14,974 nt of DNA. Origin: an uncultured cyanobacterium (GTDB lineage Bacteria; Cyanobacteriota; Cyanobacteriia; Cyanobacteriales; Geitlerinemataceae). Location: the NCBI GenBank assembly GCA_937121005.1, contig CAKZKB010000201.1, positions 1 to 14,974 on the forward strand, written 5' to 3'. Each line of letters begins with the position of its first letter. Position 1 is the stretch's first letter. Both the position numbers and the translations under genes were made by a program. Shown here piece after piece: positions 14,278 to 14,974 of this stretch. The notes beneath the pieces are model-generated. The model saw nothing but the letters and a program-made list of their open reading frames with translations. It made no database searches and was not told where the DNA came from.

Positions 14278-14417
14278 TATTAGGGGGGATTTTTTCCTAG
14301 ATGTCTTTATAGGATAGCACGTTTGAACGCGATCGTTCCACCGATTTTTGCCTGAAGTGAGGTTTGCCAGTCAAAATGGTATAATAATAGACTCGGGTTG
14401 ATAACCCACGCAATTCC

Positions 14418-14486
14418 GTAGGGGCGAAGCATTCGCACAGGAACCTGAAGATTCCGCAGAAAAGTCAGTTGGCGAATGCTTCGCCC
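14418..14486. repeat. GGGCGAAGCATTCGC inverted-repeat element
   Basis: Arms GGGCGAAGCATTCGC (14422-14436) and GCGAATGCTTCGCCC (14472-14486) are exact reverse complements, 15 bp each, separated by 35 bp, with GTAG preceding the left arm. Each arm is itself nearly palindromic. The motif is a widespread cyanobacterial interspersed repeat. The plan (15-bp palindromic arm, ~36-bp spacer, inverted 15-bp arm) matches that of the AGAAACC elements. Confidence 0.8.
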
Positions 14487-14503
14487 GATACCAATATTAG
14501 CCA

Positions 14504-14539
14504 AATTATACCATTAATTAACCAGATTTTGGTATAATT
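14504..14539 (+). promoter_or_regulatory. Extended -10 promoter inside a 10-bp inverted repeat
   Basis: TGGTATAAT (14530-14538) is a perfect extended -10 element (TGn-TATAAT), 33 bp before GTG 14572. It forms the right arm of an inverted repeat, AATTATACCA (14504-14513) with TGGTATAATT (14530-14539). No good -35 box is seen, as expected for extended -10 promoters. The same TGGTATAAT also occurs at 14377-14385, so it may partly reflect repeat sequence rather than a dedicated promoter. Confidence 0.45.
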
Positions 14540-14571
14540 CCCCCAACACCGATCGCCAAGGGAGGGCTGAG

Positions 14572-14974
14572 GTGCAAACAGACGCGATCGCCCACAACAT
14601 CAAAACCGACGGCGAAGTGGGCGCAACGTTCCATATCGAACCCAACCACAACCCCAAAGCCGGAGAAGAGGCGCAGGCGTGGTTCGCACTGACGCGCAAA
14701 GGCGGCGATCCCCTGCCCGCGTCGGCTTGCGAGTGCGAATTGCAAGTTTACGACAGCAATGGCAACTTAATTTTAGAACCCGAAGTCACAGCCATCGACG
14801 CAGAAACCTACGAAGATATTCCCGGCGCAAACATGGTTTTCCCCGCCGCCGGATCCTACGAATTAGTATTAACTGGCCGCCCGTCCGACGGGGCCAATTT
14901 TGAACCCTTTCAACTCAGTTACACCGTCAACGCTACTGGCGATCGCGTCTCGACTTCCACAACTCCAGCCACAC
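14572..14974 (+). CDS. Hypothetical protein, probably an extracytoplasmic beta-sandwich (FixH/YtkA-like); 3' truncated by window end
   Basis: The frame is open from GTG 14572 to the window end (134 codons). GGAGG lies 6 nt before the GTG, and upstream codons in frame back to TAA 14515 contain no ATG, GTG or TTG, so this is the only likely start. Visible features are AHNIKTDGEVGATFHIEPNHNPKAGEEAQAWFALTRKGG, a CEC pair near residue 54, LQVYDSNGNLILEP, and a strand-rich AAGSYELVLTGRP stretch, suggesting an immunoglobulin-like sandwich similar to FixH/YtkA domains. The last visible residues are Thr/Ser-rich, like a linker that might precede a membrane helix beyond the window. Oddly there is no signal peptide, although DAIAH-NIKT looks like the junction after one. 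The function is unknown to me. Confidence 0.7.
   Translation, partial: MQTDAIAHNIKTDGEVGATFHIEPNHNPKAGEEAQAWFALTRKGGDPLPASACECELQVYDSNGNLILEPEVTAIDAETYEDIPGANMVFPAAGSYELVLTGRPSDGANFEPFQLSYTVNATGDRVSTSTTPAT

Noticed and set aside
14250..14290. Telomere-like TTAGGG repeats.
   Set aside because: Only two and a half units, in a bacterial intergenic region; treated as an ordinary short direct repeat.
1..14974. Individual GCGATCGC (HIP1) sites as separate features.
   Set aside because: They are a genome-wide cyanobacterial compositional signature, used only to infer the host group.

Overview
The window is cyanobacterial. The HIP1 octamer GCGATCGC is scattered through genes and spacers, there is a LepA and a large SppA-type peptidase of the expected form, a cyanobacterial-type DUF1400 hydrolase, and several palindromic intergenic repeats of the kind that litter filamentous (Oscillatoriales-like) cyanobacterial genomes. 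Genus cannot be fixed from this sequence alone.

Layout. 1-441 is the 3' end of argG (argininosuccinate synthase). From 442 to about 7300 the content looks accessory: a stand-alone patatin-like lipid hydrolase (493-1662, minus) bracketed by two copies of a GTAGGGTGGG hairpin; a polytopic membrane protein of unknown function (1730-2611, minus), probably co-transcribed with the patatin; a single-polypeptide MmeI-like (Type IIL) restriction-modification enzyme (2920-5637, plus); and two 193-residue membrane-anchored paralogues in tandem (5850-6431 and 6666-7247, plus) whose last ~185 bp are almost identical, including sequence beyond the stop codon. From 7523 onward the genes are more housekeeping-like: lepA (7523-9334), an EI24/CysZ-like membrane protein (9577-10440), a secreted DUF1400 alpha/beta hydrolase (10665-12452), the convergent sppA (12459-14249, minus) and the start of a putative extracytoplasmic beta-sandwich protein (14572 to the window end).

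The most unusual content is between the genes. Four related elements (2826-2881, 5658-5801, 6514-6622, 10495-10575) are built around the 15-bp near-palindrome AGAAACCCGGTTTCT. Three carry two inverted palindromes around a conserved 36-bp spacer, and three have TTCAGGT/ACCTGAA ends, so the family looks like a small non-autonomous mobile element. In the 5658 copy the spacer is flipped relative to its flanks when compared with the 6514 and 10495 copies. Three copies precede the restriction-modification gene and each of the two paralogues, and the fourth precedes the hydrolase. Other palindrome families (GTAGGGTGGG, GTAGGGGCAAACGG, GTAGGGGCGAAGC) share a GTAG boundary with this one.

There is no clear multi-gene pathway. 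The patatin, the membrane protein and the restriction enzyme could belong to a small defence-type or variable island between argG and lepA, but that grouping is inferred from position and gene type. No tRNA, rRNA or CRISPR array was seen.
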